Shown here piece after piece: positions 32,723-33,084 of a stretch of 33,084 bases of DNA. The position numbers and the translations under genes were made by a program. This DNA is from JAAZMA01 sp036720245 (GTDB lineage Bacteria; Bacillota; Clostridia; Tissierellales; Tepidimicrobiaceae). Where the stretch lies: contig DAIMNI010000018.1 of NCBI GenBank assembly GCA_036720245.1, positions 1 through 33,084 of the forward strand, read 5' to 3'. A model generated the notes under the pieces. It did no database searches. It was not told the origin of the DNA and was given only the letters and a program-made list of their open reading frames with translations. Positions within the stretch are counted from its first letter, which is position 1. Each line of letters begins with the position of its first letter.

Positions 32723-33084
32723 CTACTCAGACAATTCTCCCTTAAATTCCTTTTTTAAACGTATAGCAAGAATTACTGTAATAATTATTCCTAAAGCATC
32801 TGCTACAAACTGTGAATAGAAAACTCCGTATAACCCTGGTTGAAGCTCATATGGTAGTATTTTTGTAAATAGGGTTAATGAGTTTATATGGCTTGCAAAA
32901 AATCTTGGTAATGTTAATATAGCAGCTATAAGAAAGACACCCTGCCTTCCTAGTGACAAAATTGCTGCCTGTTTACTCTTTCCTAATGCCTGGAACAATG
33001 TTAGATATATTATCTGAAGACCTAAAAGCGGCCTTAAAATTCCTACTGCTATAATAAAGTCAACACCGGCTTTTATTACTTCTG
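32723..33084 (-). CDS. MATE family efflux transporter, C-terminal part (runs off window)
   Basis: The minus-strand frame is open to the window edge and gives about 120 C-terminal residues. It contains GVDFIIAVGILRPLLGLQI, FQALGKSKQAAILSLGRQG, a hydrophobic FLIAAILTLPRFF and a last membrane helix ending LKKEFKGELSE. The phrase QALGKSKQAAILSLGRQG is typical of the second half of clostridial MATE exporters, which expel drugs or metabolites using sodium or proton gradients. A TTG at 32998 is not the true start, since homology continues upstream of it. Confidence 0.85.
   Translation of the reverse strand, partial: EVIKAGVDFIIAVGILRPLLGLQIIYLTLFQALGKSKQAAILSLGRQGVFLIAAILTLPRFFASHINSLTLFTKILPYELQPGLYGVFYSQFVADALGIIITVILAIRLKKEFKGELSE

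Overview
The window is low-GC DNA with strong Shine-Dalgarno sites, several TTG starts, opp/dpp peptide transporters, an Spx/ArsC-type redox protein and what looks like selenocysteine use. Together these suggest an anaerobic, peptide-using Firmicute, most likely a clostridial or Tissierella-like lineage. That assignment is inferred from gene content and style, not from a marker gene. A run of 10 Ns at 23779-23788 shows the window comes from a draft assembly.

Layout. (1) 1-5568, minus strand: the N-terminal third of a giant cyclic beta-1,2-glucan synthase-like protein, a cluster of 'HPERSEGS' intergenic repeats, and a sugar-nucleotide pyrophosphorylase fused to a degenerate phosphomannomutase domain. 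(2) 5625-12130, minus: a complete oligopeptide ABC importer operon (oppA-B-C-D-F) ending in an M42 aminopeptidase and a terminator, so peptides are imported and then trimmed. (3) 12302-14722, minus: an HD-domain hydrolase and an intact phosphoglucomutase. (4) 14897-17145, plus: a two-gene ABC exporter. (5) 17168-18708, minus: a short ArsC/Spx-family gene with an in-frame TGA exactly at the first Cys of its redox motif and a hairpin just downstream (a predicted selenoprotein), a gamma-carbonic-anhydrase-like protein and a nitroreductase. (6) 18766-28629, minus: a long cluster resembling the dpp-ykf system of Bacillus subtilis. It encodes DppA-type D-aminopeptidase, L-Ala-D/L-Glu epimerase, a peptide-binding lipoprotein, two permeases, a fused DppD-DppF ATPase, a cytoplasmic beta-lactamase-like serine hydrolase and an NlpC/P60 endopeptidase. 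As a unit it should import and break down cell-wall (murein) peptides. (7) 28814-33084: two frame-disrupted GNAT acetyltransferases, a divergent M1-type metallopeptidase, a small conserved protein of unknown role and the C-terminal end of a MATE exporter, with copies of a short repeat between them.

The most interesting feature is the predicted selenoprotein at 17168-17527, which ordinary gene calling would miss. Other notable points are a hairpin repeat family with compensatory stem changes (one copy supplies the end of a gene), an N-run that appears to hide no missing sequence, a probable AUU start codon, and stem-loops placed right after both peptide-binding-protein genes.
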